From the NCBI GenBank assembly GCA_022575985.1, contig JAKSXM010000137.1, positions 19,548,001 through 19,612,000 on the forward strand: a DNA stretch of 64,000 nt, in the 5' to 3' direction. The DNA comes from Anagrus nilaparvatae. Taxonomy: Eukaryota > Arthropoda > Insecta > Hymenoptera > Mymaridae. The notes under the pieces were generated by a model, which saw only the letters and a program-made list of their open reading frames with translations, had not been told where the DNA came from and made no database searches. Within the stretch, counting starts at the first letter, position 1; each line of letters begins with the position of its first letter. The position numbers and the translations under genes are program-made. This document shows positions 11,563-23,200 of the stretch, piece after piece.

Positions 11563-12837
11563 ATAATCTAAGAAAGACAAAACTATAGAAAAAATAAATA
11601 AAAATTGCGAGTAAAAAAGAAAGAAACTAAAGATTATATATGAACAGGTAGAAAACTTGCTCGGATCTTGTTCTTTTTTTTTGTTCTTCTTTTTTATACT
11701 CCAGAAATTTCTTTGTTAATAAAATGCGCAATGTTACATGTATGATTGCACATGCTTTTAAATGTATCAGGTGCAAAAAATCATAAAACGCCTTTTAAAA
11801 AAAAACGATGTTTATACGTTTAAGTAGCACTGATGAATACTTGCAATTAGTAAAGATTTTGCAAATTCCCCTACTTTTTTATTTATGAATTTTTAAATAC
11901 ATTTTTAATATACCAAAATTTTCTTCACGCGATTGTGGGTGCGGGATGACGATGAAATAATATTAAAAAATTTCTTTGTATGCGTAATAGAAATATTATA
12001 AAGAAAAAGAAAAGATTTAAAAACTTTCAAAGAGAGGGTCGTCGAACAGGTATATATTTCAAGAACAAGAGTTGTTTTATTATAATATAAATACAGAAAA
12101 AAAAGAAGAATAAAATAAGAAGCAATTGTTTACTTTACTTTTTTTTACAGTAAATCATTTTTTTTTTCATATAATAATAATAATATATACTTATTTGACC
12201 ATATTTAAAACGGGTGAATTCAGTCCTTTTATAATTTAATACACATTAAAAATTTTTTTTTTTATTTCATAATAATATAAAAAAAATCTATAATTTTTAT
12301 ATCAAAAGAAAAATATTGAATGAATGTAGTGATACAGGTGAGATATTATGTATTAAAAAATATATAAAATAGCGATGAAGAGATTATAACTGTGACGATA
12401 ATATGAAAAAAAAATGATAATAATAATATTTTGTATATTCATAATTTTATTGAAGACGAGAGATATAAAAATGTAGGGTAGAGGCACTAAAATCCCCACC
12501 TTAAGTTAATTAACAAGTAATTATGGTTAGTCAGAAAATATCCTATTATTAACAGGATCAATTCGTGGGGCTGATTCGTTCATTGATGTATCCATGCCAA
12601 ACAAACACGCTTTCATAAACTAGCAAGTAATGAAGATGCATTTTTTAATTATAATAATTTATAGCAAATTTAATCGAATATCATTGAGAATATCATAATC
12701 CAAAAAAAATATGTTTAGAGAAAGCATTGTAAATAGCTACTTATTTTAGTTCCCAGTCAGTATTAGACTTGAAACCTTTATTATATTATTATTTCATATG
12801 CGATATTTTTAAATAAAATTTACGTGAATCAGTTAAG
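11563..12837. other. AT-rich non-coding DNA
   Basis: No gene recognised. Two sequences resemble 5' splice donors on the plus strand: AACAG/GTATAT at about 12048/12049 (after a GTCGTCGAACAG patch) and ATACAG/GTGAGA near 12338. Neither has a convincing exon in front of it. Confidence 0.45.
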
Positions 12838-12876
12838 CTTATATAGTATTCAGAATTCATTTCTCTTGCGAGAAAA
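12838..12876 (+). repeat. TTGCGAG-family motif, copy 2
   Basis: CTTATATAGTATT, then TTCATTTCTCTTGCGAGAAA. Here TTTCTC and GAGAAA form a perfect 6-bp stem around a TTGC loop. Confidence 0.75.
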
Positions 12877-15379
12877 AAAAATTACCACAAATAATTTCTT
12901 AGATATAATGGGCTCTTTTACAAGTCTGTAGTTATCAACATTTTATGATAAAATAAGTGAAATAATGAATCCGGATTAAAGTTAAAATTATTATGATTTA
13001 AAATTTTTTTGCGCAATGTATCGCTTTCTATAAATGCACTTATTTTCAACATATTATATTTATCTATATTATGAAAACACTAAAAAAATTTCAAAAATTT
13101 TTTGAGTCAAACTCAGGACAGTATTTGTAATTTGAGAAACCTAAATCAAAATATATAAAATCGTTTTCACTGATGACATAAAGTGCTTTATAACGTCAAT
13201 TATGGACAAACGTAAGCCATTATATTGAATATTTTACACAAATCTGGCTTATCTATAGAACACCAATTAAAACCAACCAAATGCTAGAATATTTACCTTA
13301 TAATTGTAACAAGAGATATTTAGTAAAAAAAATTATTATATTGTCAATTTTATAACAATTGGTTATGAAATTCCAAACCCCTTTTTTTTATTATTTCTTG
13401 TAATGAGATATGAAAATAATATAATAATAGTTAGTATATATATATATATATATATATAAATTTTTAATAAATATTCGTTGTATTCATGATTATTAAATAT
13501 ATAAAATAGGTATATATATTGTGTATTATCGAAACTTGGTATCGGCACGGACTGTTAAAGTTCGCGTCTTTTTATAATATTTCTTTTTAATATAATAAAT
13601 GATTGATCGATCGACGATTGTTTTCGTCTCTCTGTAATATTTCAAAACTTTAATATTATTACTATTATTATATATATATATATTAAACATTAATCTTTTT
13701 TTTATAAATATTCAAAAAAAAAAAGATTATTATAACCTCATAATTTTTGTATACATGTAACTTTAAATTAGAAATTTAAAAAATTATCCAAAAGATAATA
13801 TATTATATTTTTTATTAGGTATTAATATCTATTATATAAAATTAGAAGAGAAAATAATAACAAAAGATGAGAAAATTAATTGAATGTTTTCGTACATAAT
13901 AACATTATCATAAAGAAACGTAACGTATGCAGACAATGAAATATTAACATACTATACATTATTAAACTTTATGTAATATACAAATTTTTTATAATTATTA
14001 TTATTTATTTGTTTGAAAACTTATATTTCTTTTGTTTTGTTGTATATTAGGTTATTTTAGTTAATGTATGACTGCTTAAGAAGGGACCAGGAAAATATTT
14101 AAAAAATGCCTTTCATAGGCACTTTCATTTGACTCCTATGTAAAAGATAATCTTACCTGCACATGTTCTAGGATATATGTAGTAGTTAAATTATAATTGC
14201 ATTTAATTTAGACCAAAAATCAAGTAAAAATTGAGATTCATGGTTTTTATAACAAGTAATAGAAAATGAAGTTTTATTATAAAATGTATATTGAATGAAT
14301 TAAAATTGAAATAATAGTAAGAACTTTAAGTACCAAAATTGGAACCAAAATCTGGTAACCATTTACATATATATTTTACATATTCAATTTAAGGGCAACA
14401 TAATGCACTGTTCGATGTTGGTGTAACGATATCATAGTTTTCAATAAATCTACTAGCATCTTTAGGTTATTCTCCATTTGTTTTAGATGAAATACTGCTT
14501 CTTATGCCCTGAAGCAACTTTGTAAATTATCTTTGGTCACGCAATCCTTAGGGCTACTTAGTACTTAATGCAAGCTCCGCGTGACTAGAAATTTTCAACC
14601 TTTCTTTCGCTTTAAGTTGTCAGGTGTAATTTGAACAATTCTGCTTCCTGATGAAGAAGTTCAAATTTTTTCCCCCATTTAATTTTGATATCCATAGCCA
14701 AAAGTACGAGATTAACTTATAAAAAATATTTTTAAAGTAAAGTAAAGTACTCAATTTCGGCTTATCCCCTATTTATGCCTTCGTAATTTTGTTTGATATA
14801 GCATTAGTAATGCAGTTTTATTTCTTTGTTTCTCAAAAACCAAAACTTTCATTCAAAGCATAAAACAATAATAGCGAGAACAAGTGTTTTCTTTTCTTCA
14901 GCTTAAAAAATCATATTATAATGTATTACTGTATCTTTTTATTAAGTAGATTAATATCAGATTAAGTTTCAAACTAAAATGTAAAGAACTTTTGTCCGAT
15001 TGAAATGATATATTTTTTATAAAAAAAGGAATTAAAAAGGATTTGCTTTTTATACCAAAAAGTTTTTTTTTTAGTAAATTTAATAAAGAAAAAGAAAAGT
15101 ATGACTGTAATAAATTAAAACTTTATGTAAATCTAGATGTAAATTAAAGTAAATTTAATTGTATACAATATTAAGTCAGTAAGCACTTATAATCAAATAA
15201 AATTTGATAAAAAATAAAATTTGCATTAAATTAAGAATCAAAAGTGTTACAAAAGTTACTTATATTTTTACACGACTTTAAAAATCTCTCCAATTATACA
15301 AGTATACTCATAATAGAGACTATACGGTATACTCATTCACATTCAAATAATAATATACACATATAATAAATAGGGGTTA
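12877..15379. other. AT-rich non-coding DNA
   Basis: No gene recognised. It includes a TA microsatellite (13435-13458), a second short TA run near 13670-13682 and a moderately complex stretch at about 14380-14700 with no family signal. It lies between two candidate 5' exons of the putative plus-strand gene, so it may be first-intron sequence. Confidence 0.45.
13435..13458. repeat. TA microsatellite
   Basis: Twelve uninterrupted TA units. Confidence 0.95.
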
Positions 15380-15985
15380 ATCGCTTGAGTCTGTTTTAAA
15401 ATCGCGTTTTAGTCGTCATCATCGTCGCGCGGGCTTGCCGGCGGCGGGCGTCGGTGAAATCGTACCATTACACCCATACAGATACATAAATAAAAGAGAG
15501 ATAGAAACAGTTTATCCCCACTTTTTATTTTTTTTCTTAATAAGTATAATCTATCGCGCTTGCGTTCTAATAGGAATATAACAAAACCGGCACTCTACTA
15601 CACCTTCCTAATATCTCTCTCTCTTTCTCTCTCTCTGTTTTTCTCTTTTACTGATATTCTCCTCCACCGCACCGAGCGGCAATTTAACGCTTTTAGAATA
15701 TTTACTTCTTCGTAAATGTATAAGTCGTATATACAAGGGATAAAGTGTATATGTCGCGCGTTTTGCTCTATAAGTTGTTCTCGTCTCGTTTTCGTCGTCG
15801 ACGGCTCATACGAAAAGGTACTTGGCGCGCCCGTCATGTTTGCCAGTGACCCGCACTTCCGAATCTACTGTAAGCGACGGGACCGCGGAAATCCGAAAAT
15901 TTGCTGTTTTGCATACTAAATTTAAATTGCATGTATAAACAATTTTCGCGTGTGTGTGTTTTTTGGAAGCGAGCCCCTTAAGCAG
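15380..15985 (+). promoter_or_regulatory. CpG/GAGA-rich promoter candidate
   Basis: The most CpG-rich part of the window. A GC block at about 15417-15457 (CGTCGCGCGGGCTTGCCGGC) is followed by a CT tract at 15617-15646, the type of site bound by GAGA factor in insect promoters, and then further CpG-containing sequence to about 15900. There is no long coding frame. From about 15985 onward the sequence resembles an AT-rich 5' leader leading to an ATG at 17023 and a strong donor. The transcription start is not resolved. Confidence 0.45.
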
Positions 15986-17047
15986 TGAATTTTTGACAAT
16001 CGTCAAATAAAAAATTTAATTCAAAAAAATTTTTTTTTGAAACCTATCGAAATTAAAAAAAAGCATAAGAAAACAGTTTTTAGTGGACGTGAATTAATTA
16101 TAAAAGTAATAAAAAATCCATCCTTATCGAACAGTTTCTTATTTATAAACACGTGTTCGAAACCAATAATAAAAAAATCGCATAATAAAAGTTGTAGTGA
16201 AATGAACCAATGTGCATATTTACATTATTATCAAAATATCGTAATTACTTACAATGGATTACCGGGTACGATTAATAAGACGATATTATTACGATGATAA
16301 ATAATTAAAAATAAATAAAAAACTGAATTTTTTTATCAGTGTAAAAAATTTTTGTTAGAATAAACAATATTTTCAAAGTGACAGTGTTTAAATTTGGTGC
16401 TAATAAATCACTGTGCGCGCGGTGGCAAAAATTTAGTGCATTTAAATTTAATAAGTGTTTTTTTTCTTTTAAATTAATGATTAAACTTTTTCTTATTAAC
16501 AATATCAAATATTAATTTTCTCAGAATTTTATTAAAGATAATACAATTTGATATTTTTTTAATAAAACATTATTTAAAACTATAAACATTTTTATTTATA
16601 AAAAGTGATATTTATAAAAAAACGTTTGTCAAAAACTTTTTGTGAATTGAAAAAAAAACAAAGTTTTGTTCTTTTATTTTTTTAAACTAGTGTTTGTGTG
16701 TGATATTATTACCTAAATTCTTAGAATTTAATTTTTTTTAATGTACCTATAACTACATTTTTTTTTAAAGAGTAGTGAAAGAAGAAAAAAAAATTTTTTT
16801 TTTATTAATTTCAAAGAAGTGTGTGTTTATTGCTATAGAAGTTTTAAAAAGATATTAAATTTTAGACTTTATTGTTTTAAACATTAAAAAATAATAATAA
16901 AAAAGTGCAATAATTAAAAAATAATTAAATTTTCATTTTAGGAATGTGATTTTTTATAGATAAAAATGTTTAATTAAAAATAGATTAAATAAAACAATTT
17001 TTATGTTTTTTATAAGAATTGGATGGATACCTTGATTTGTAACTGGA
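15986..17047 (+). other. Candidate long 5' leader and first coding exon (MDTLICNW...)
   Basis: Proposed first exon of a large plus-strand gene. The last 25 bases, from ATG at 17023, read MDTLICNW and one base of the next codon, then GTGAGT (17048-17053), a strong 5' splice site, so the exon ends in phase 1. The start has G at +4. The preceding 1 kb is AT-rich with scattered CpG patches (for example 16412-16440) and short upstream frames, one starting at 16201 with 31 codons. The exon's 5' limit is a guess based on composition. If the donor is not used, the frame meets a stop after five more codons, which favours splicing. The encoded protein is not recognised. Confidence 0.35.
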
Positions 17048-18091
17048 GTGAGTTTTATTTATAAAAAATTATTTAATTTATCTATTAAAAAATTCACACG
17101 TTTTTTTAATACAAATCTTTTAAAAAAACGTGTCTTTTTCTTTTAATTTTTCATTTATTTACGTCATTTTATTTTATTGTTTATTTATTTTATTAATTAA
17201 AAAAAAAAATCATACTTTTTTTTTCATCAGTCATCAATATTGTTTTTTGATATTAAAAAATTTTTTTACCTACCTGTAAAAAAAAATATTTTATAACCGT
17301 CACACATGTGTAACAAGAATTTTTACATTATGAGTCATAACAAAAAAAATATTTTACATTTTTTTTTTTTAAATTATTGTTTTTTTTTGTATGTGTGTGT
17401 GTGTATTTGCATTAAAATAAAAATAAATTATTATTAATTATTCGGCGAATTTGTTTCACCAAAAATTTTATTTAAATAATAAATAAGTGAGAGATAACAA
17501 AAATTTATAATATCAGCTACTGAACAAAAATGATAAGATTGATAAGAAAAAAAATTTTTTAAATTCTATTTTTAATTAATAATTACACTTTTACATAAAT
17601 ATTTAAAAAAAAAAATTTTATAATTAAAAAATTCTATTCAAATAAAAAATTTTCTTATCAAATTAATAAAATCTAAAAAAGCAAACTGATTTTAAAACAG
17701 AACAATGAAAATTTTAATCTTAAATTCATATTGTCCATTCAAGTAGTTTTTGTGTTATAAAAAACGTTTTATTTTGATCAATTTATAATAATTTTATATC
17801 AAAGCTAATAATCTTGAAAAAAAAAACTTTCTTCGTTTGTGTGTATTGAAAAAAAGGCGATAAAATCTTGAATAGAGTAAAAACATAATGTAATACATCA
17901 AAAGATATATTATAAGATATTACGTAAATTCAATTCGAGTTCTTCTTGTCAGTTTTGTTATCTTTTTTTTTTTTAATTTTTATGCTATTTATTAATAACA
18001 AAGGTAAAAATATTATGATAAAACTCGTGAATTTTAATGCACTTTAAATTTACTGGGGGATTTTTTTTGAAAAAATTTATTTTTATTCGTT
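17048..18091. other. AT-rich DNA, probable start of a large intron
   Basis: Almost pure A/T with long homopolymer runs; no gene, repeat or inverted repeat found. It follows the donor at 17048 and precedes the GC-rich block at 18.1 kb. Confidence 0.45.
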
Positions 18092-18203
18092 TGGTCGATT
18101 AACAGGAACGCGAAACCACGCGCGGAATTGCGAGCATGGACTAAGATTTATTATATCGACCCGCCGGTTCTTTTCGAGAATTATGGCGGTTAGATTCACA
18201 CTG
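18092..18203. other. Isolated GC-rich block with splice-like edges
   Basis: About 110 bp of high-complexity, CpG-containing sequence inside A/T runs, such as GGAACGCGAAACCACGCGCG and GAATTATGGCGGTTAGATTC. On the minus strand it begins right after TTTATACTTTTCAG, an excellent acceptor, and runs to AATAAA hexamers at about 18078-18090. Minus frames give CESNRHNSRKEPAGRYNKS then a stop, or a 37-codon frame starting VNLTAIILEKN. A plus frame reads NAKPRAELRAWTKIYY and further to a stop at 18191. Thus a last exon of a minus-strand gene, a plus-strand exon, or regulatory DNA (GCCATAAT resembles a Pho/YY1 site) all remain possible. Confidence 0.4.
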
Positions 18204-20028
18204 AAAAGTATAAATTTTCTTTGTGTTTTTTTATATATTTATAACATTAAAAAAAAAAACGACTGTGAGAAAACATCAAGTTTATATTACATTGTTATTT
18301 ATAAACATTAGTTTTAAATTTTTTATTTGAGGTTATGTTTGTTAACCTTAAAAAAGAAAAATAATAATTTTGTACTATTGTCGTCAAAAAAAGTTTTATA
18401 ATATCATGTATGTAATATGTAACTTTGAATGGTCATGCAGTGTGTGTTTTGTCGAGTACATTTTATATATAACTACCTGATTTATGGATATAAGGAAGAG
18501 AGACACGACGAGGGCGGTTTAAAAGAACTAATTTGAAATTTTATATGTATAGATCTAGAGTAGTGTGTATATGTACCTATATTTTATACAAATGTGTTGA
18601 ATGGAAAATCCGTTAGGTTATGTTACAGAAAATAGAAAGATATATTTATGCAAACGTGATTTTTTTTTAATTTAAGGTTATGTTTTTTTTGTTTGATTTA
18701 TTATTATTATTGAATTTTATTTTCTAATATCAAATAATTATTCAAAATTATTATAACAAAAATAAAAATTAGATTTTTGAGGTTATAAATTTAATGTATA
18801 ATAACAAAGTTAACAATGATTTATTGTTTGTGAATTTTTTTTTTTAGGAAAACGTGAAATATATAAGTTTAAGCTTTTATCTTTTCTATATAATCAAAGT
18901 GAAATTGTTTAGAAATTTTTGTTTTTGTTCTCATACAAGATTTATATTCAATTAAGTAACTGAAAAAGATATTGGAGTTGCAAACGTAACCTCTGAATTT
19001 AAAACAAAAGAGTTGACAATCTAAAAAATAATCGCTGTTCAAATTTTATTAATGGTTTTGTAGACGTATAGTCGCGTAATGTACAGCTAATTAAATTTTG
19101 TTTATCTACATTTTGACATGTGAACTTAACAAAGTCTGTAAAACCAAACCAATTACAATAAACTAAAATAAGAATACTTTTGCTGCTCGTCTGGCAAAGA
19201 CGTGTTTTCTCGCCATAGACGCAGAAAAATTTTATGCGGCCCTTGTCCATAAATAAAGAATGCACCAAATCCAGGCCAAATCGCAGTTTACCATTCATGG
19301 GTTTAGTCCATTCTTTACTTTACTGGATGCGAGGCGTAAATATAATATTTATTTTGCATACGTTACAACAAAACAAAAATGCAAAAAAAACCCAAAACTT
19401 TTAAACTCTCATTCAGAGCTAACATAGTTTTTATAGTTGTATCATTAACAATGTATTTTGTAGTTCACTTTCCCACTTTTTTTAGTGATAGGTCCATGGA
19501 TAAAAATATGGTCTATTTTGACCTAACAGGGACAGATTTATTGGTATTAGCAAATTATTGTATAATTTTGTAAAAATTATTGTATAATTTTGTAATAATT
19601 AAGCCATTTCGAGACCTAATTAATTTTTTTAAATCTTGTGTGCTTTGGCTATACTCTATGGTAAGTAACAGCACATGGAATTCAAAAAAAAATTATTAGG
19701 TCTAGAAAAGGTTTTAGTTATAACAGGTCAAAATAGATAACTAATTCGTTTTCAGTGGGCCAAAAATACGGTTATAAAAGTCAATATTTCCTTAAAAGTT
19801 ATTAGTTTTTTTTGTTTTTTACGAGTGAGTAAACATTTATCGTACTTATCGCGTGATATGTTAGAAATAATATATCCAGATGATGAACATTCCAGACTCA
19901 AATGCTGTAACCAAAGAGAAAACAGAATTTGTAAAGTTAACTTAAATTCAACAGATGAAAAAATTATACAAAAATATTTATTTATAACTAAGAAATTTTC
20001 ATTATCGATTATTCAAGTAGTCCATCTT
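18204..20028. other. Non-coding DNA with one longer chance-like frame
   Basis: A minus-strand frame of 99 codons (19298-18999) starts MNGKLRFGLDLVHSLFMDKG, in a stretch that is less AT-rich than its surroundings (19180-19330). It has no recognised domain, so it may be a relic of a coding sequence or chance. The stretch 19770-19862 is a repeat shared with 45852-45911. Confidence 0.4.
19770..19862 (+). repeat. Repeat shared with 45852-45911
   Basis: Begins GGTTATAAAAGTCAATATTT, continues TTAAAAGTTA and a T-rich stretch, and ends CGTGATATGTT. It carries about 33 extra bases relative to the other copy. Both copies lie about 260-280 bp upstream of a plus-strand TTGCGAG motif, so they may belong to one larger diverged repeat. 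Confidence 0.5.
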
Positions 20029-20067
20029 CTTATATAGCATTGAAAACACATTTCACTTGCGAGAATA
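20029..20067 (+). repeat. TTGCGAG-family motif, copy 3
   Basis: CTTATATAGCATT, then ACATTTCACTTGCGAGAATA. After the core it shares TTTAGTACA with copy 4, which starts 140 bp away in the same orientation. Confidence 0.75.
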
Positions 20068-20167
20068 ACTTTAGTACATAACTTAAAATTCTTTGAAGTT
20101 ATTACAAAAGAAGAATAATTTTAAATTACCTAGTTTAAATGAATCTGAATATTTACTAATTAAACCA

Positions 20168-20210
20168 CTTATGTAGCCAAGAATGCTCATTTCTCTTGCG
20201 AGAAAAATTT
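20168..20210 (+). repeat. TTGCGAG-family motif, copy 4
   Basis: CTTATGTAGCC, then TCATTTCTCTTGCGAGAAAA, followed by ATTTTAGTACA. Same orientation as copy 3 and the closest pair in the set. Confidence 0.75.
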
Positions 20211-23200
20211 TAGTACAAAATAGCCGTGAATAGGAAAACTAATCGGGAAAGGAATTATAAATCGTCATTAAAAAGCACAAAATTTGTACATTTCTAAACG
20301 TTTTAACATTTAAATTATTAAAACAATTTTAGTTTGAAAAAAATTTATTTTCTAAAACTTAAACCGTATAAAAATTAGAATTTCATTGATACGCTAAAAT
20401 GCAAAAAAATGAGATATATATTTTTAGTATTCTTAAATGCAGTTCAGTACAAATATATTATACGCACAGAGTATTAAGAATATAAGTTGAGAGAAAAGAT
20501 GTTTCGCATATTCGCATATCTATAAAAGAAACAAAAAATTACCTGTTTCCGTCACTATAAATATTATCATATGCACAAAAATATCGTCTCTCTTTCTACA
20601 TGCAGTTCATTACATAGAGTATAAATTTATAAATATAAATTTTTTACTCAAACTATACTAATTAATCCATTAATTTGAAATTCAAAAGAAATTTATTTTA
20701 AAAAATTTTTTTTTCATAATTTATGTCATAATATGTAAAAATAATTTATTTTAAATTAATATAATTAATTATTATTTTTTATTTTAGAAATATATACCAT
20801 TTTGTAGTTGTGTATGTAAGAAAAACTTTTTTATTAGTATGTGTGTGTGTGTCTTTTCTCTTTATAACTTTTATATTATATATATAAATAGAAAATTGTC
20901 CTGTTAGATTTATTTTCTCCCTGACGAAGAAGAAGAGCAAATGGAATTTTACGTTGTTGGCCCTCTGAGCTTTTTATATATATTTTTTTTTATTTTCCTT
21001 TTTTTTTTTGCATCTAAAACGTTTATGTACATACTTTTTTTTTATTTTTATTTTCAAGTGTATGTACGTATAACTCTTTTGGCTTTTGTTTGTTTGCTTT
21101 TTACTTCTTTTTTTTTGACAAAATAAAATAAAAAATGAACTTTATTTCTGTCCCTAGTATGTAATTTCTTCATTTTAAACTTCATCTTTTATTTATTACT
21201 TCGTCTTTTTAATAATTTTTTCACTTTTAATTGAAAAAAAATCAAATTTTATGTATTTACTCAAAATTTTTAATAAAACAATTTTTTAGTCTCTTTACAT
21301 GCTCTCATTTTTTTTGGTCGTATTATATTCATACGTACAAAAGTTTTTTTTGCCATCACTGATGGTTTTCATAGCACTTTATGGCTCCTCCTTCATTTTC
21401 GTTTTCTTGTTTGTTTTTGTTTAAAGTTAAAATATATTCAGTGCCAAAAAAGCGGTGTGTGTACTAAAATTACCGTGGAAGGTGTTGCATATATAACTTT
21501 CTGAAACCAAAAAATAAAATAAAAAAAGGTTCCCTTTCTCTCATTTCCGTTTTACGTTTTATAACATACACCAGACGCTTTTTAAATGCTGTTTTTTAAA
21601 GAAAAATAAAAGATATAAAAAAGATTTTTAATGTTTCTTATATTCTTCTACCTATAAATATTTTAAATATTTTTAAAAAATTGAACTTTTTTTAAGGTTA
21701 AATCGTTACCACGTATTGTTAAATACCCTTTTATTTGAAAAAAAGTAAATTATTTAGAGTATAAAAAATAAATTTATTAGCACTTGTATTATATATAAAA
21801 ATAATTTGTAAGTATACTACATAAAATGATATGAATTTTTGCGTGAATATTTTTCAACTTTGAATAAAAATTCCATAGGGGTAGTATTTTTGCACATGAA
21901 AGAGTCAAATATATATAATAAAGCGCGGGTGAAAAAAAGAAGAGAATTGAATTGGGGGGGTCGTCATTGTATTATATAACAGTAAAAAAAAAAAAAAATT
22001 TGGCCACCTGGTTGATTTTTATCCCTTCGTTTTTTAATATAAAAATATGCGATTGTCAGTGTGTACATTATTGAGAGAGAAAGTTTTTTAAGGGGGCTGA
22101 TTTTTATAATATAACACGCCTAACCTATCTTCTATTAATATTGGCAATCCCCCTATTTTGTTTGACGTATTCAAGTACTTTTTTTTTATATATAAATTAA
22201 TAATCATGCATTTTATTATTTTTTATAAACATTATAATAAACGTCTTTATGCTTTGTGTCTCTTAATATTAATAATTTTGATTTATTTTTTAGTTTATTG
22301 GATATTATCAAGTTAGAAATTGTACGATGTATGAATTCATGAATTATTTTATGCTAGATTTCTTTCTATTACTTTTTTTTTATGGTTGTAAAAATAAAAC
22401 ATGTGGTCATTCAAATTATCATGATAATGGTTGCAAGCATGTTGATGGAAATGGGTTTGTAGATGTAGGCGAAATTTTATTATTTTTTCAACATTTGATG
22501 TTGGCTGTTATCTTAACATTTTGGATTTGTTGTATTCGTGTATTGTAATGATATGTGTATTATATTCTTTGGGCGCGTGTTGCATTCGCGCTGGGCCCAT
22601 AACCTGTTGTTGTACCGAAAATTAATTCTAAAAGGCGTATTATTCGTTAATACTATTTTTTTTTCTTAATTTTAATTTTCTTTGGATTTTTAGAGAAAAA
22701 AGAGCTCGTTTTTGCGCAAATTTTGTGAAGAACCATTCGCTGGGAGACTGAGCTCCAATCCGTGCCCTGAACAGTATACTTAAAAAAATGTCAATTTGAA
22801 ACCCTTTTTCAGTTAGCGGAATCTCATTTTAGGCTAGGGTAAATTTTTAATTGAGGAAAATTAAAAATTTTTTCAGAATATCCGAGCTTGCAACCATCTA
22901 ATGTTCCTCTACATCAAGCTCTATGCTTGAAATGATATTTATCTCAATTTGTCAAATAAATGTGAGTTACTTCATATAAAAAAAAAAAAAAAACGTGAGT
23001 TACTGGAAAGTTTAATCGAAAAACCAATATCACAAATATAAATAATTTTGCAAAATAACTAACTTTCCGCAAATATTAAAAAATGTCTATTTTAAAAATT
23101 TGACCTATTTCTGTTCCCCAATACTTCATGAAAAAAAATTAGCCTATAATAATTAAAACAAGCCATTTAAAACAAAAAAAGAAAATATCTAAAACAAAAA

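Noticed and set aside
18999..19298. 99-codon minus-strand frame
   Set aside because: Longer than most chance frames but without a recognisable domain, splice context or start context; kept only as a remark.
20941..21126. 61-codon plus-strand frame starting MEFYVVGPLS
   Set aside because: After the first ten residues it is a T-rich tract read as F/L/Y; could not be supported as a gene.
22327..22548. 73-codon plus-strand frame with Cys/His residues (CGHSNYHDNGCKHVDGNG) and hydrophobic ends
   Set aside because: No recognised domain, no splice or expression signal, and frames of this length are expected by chance in 64 kb on six frames. Left as non-coding.
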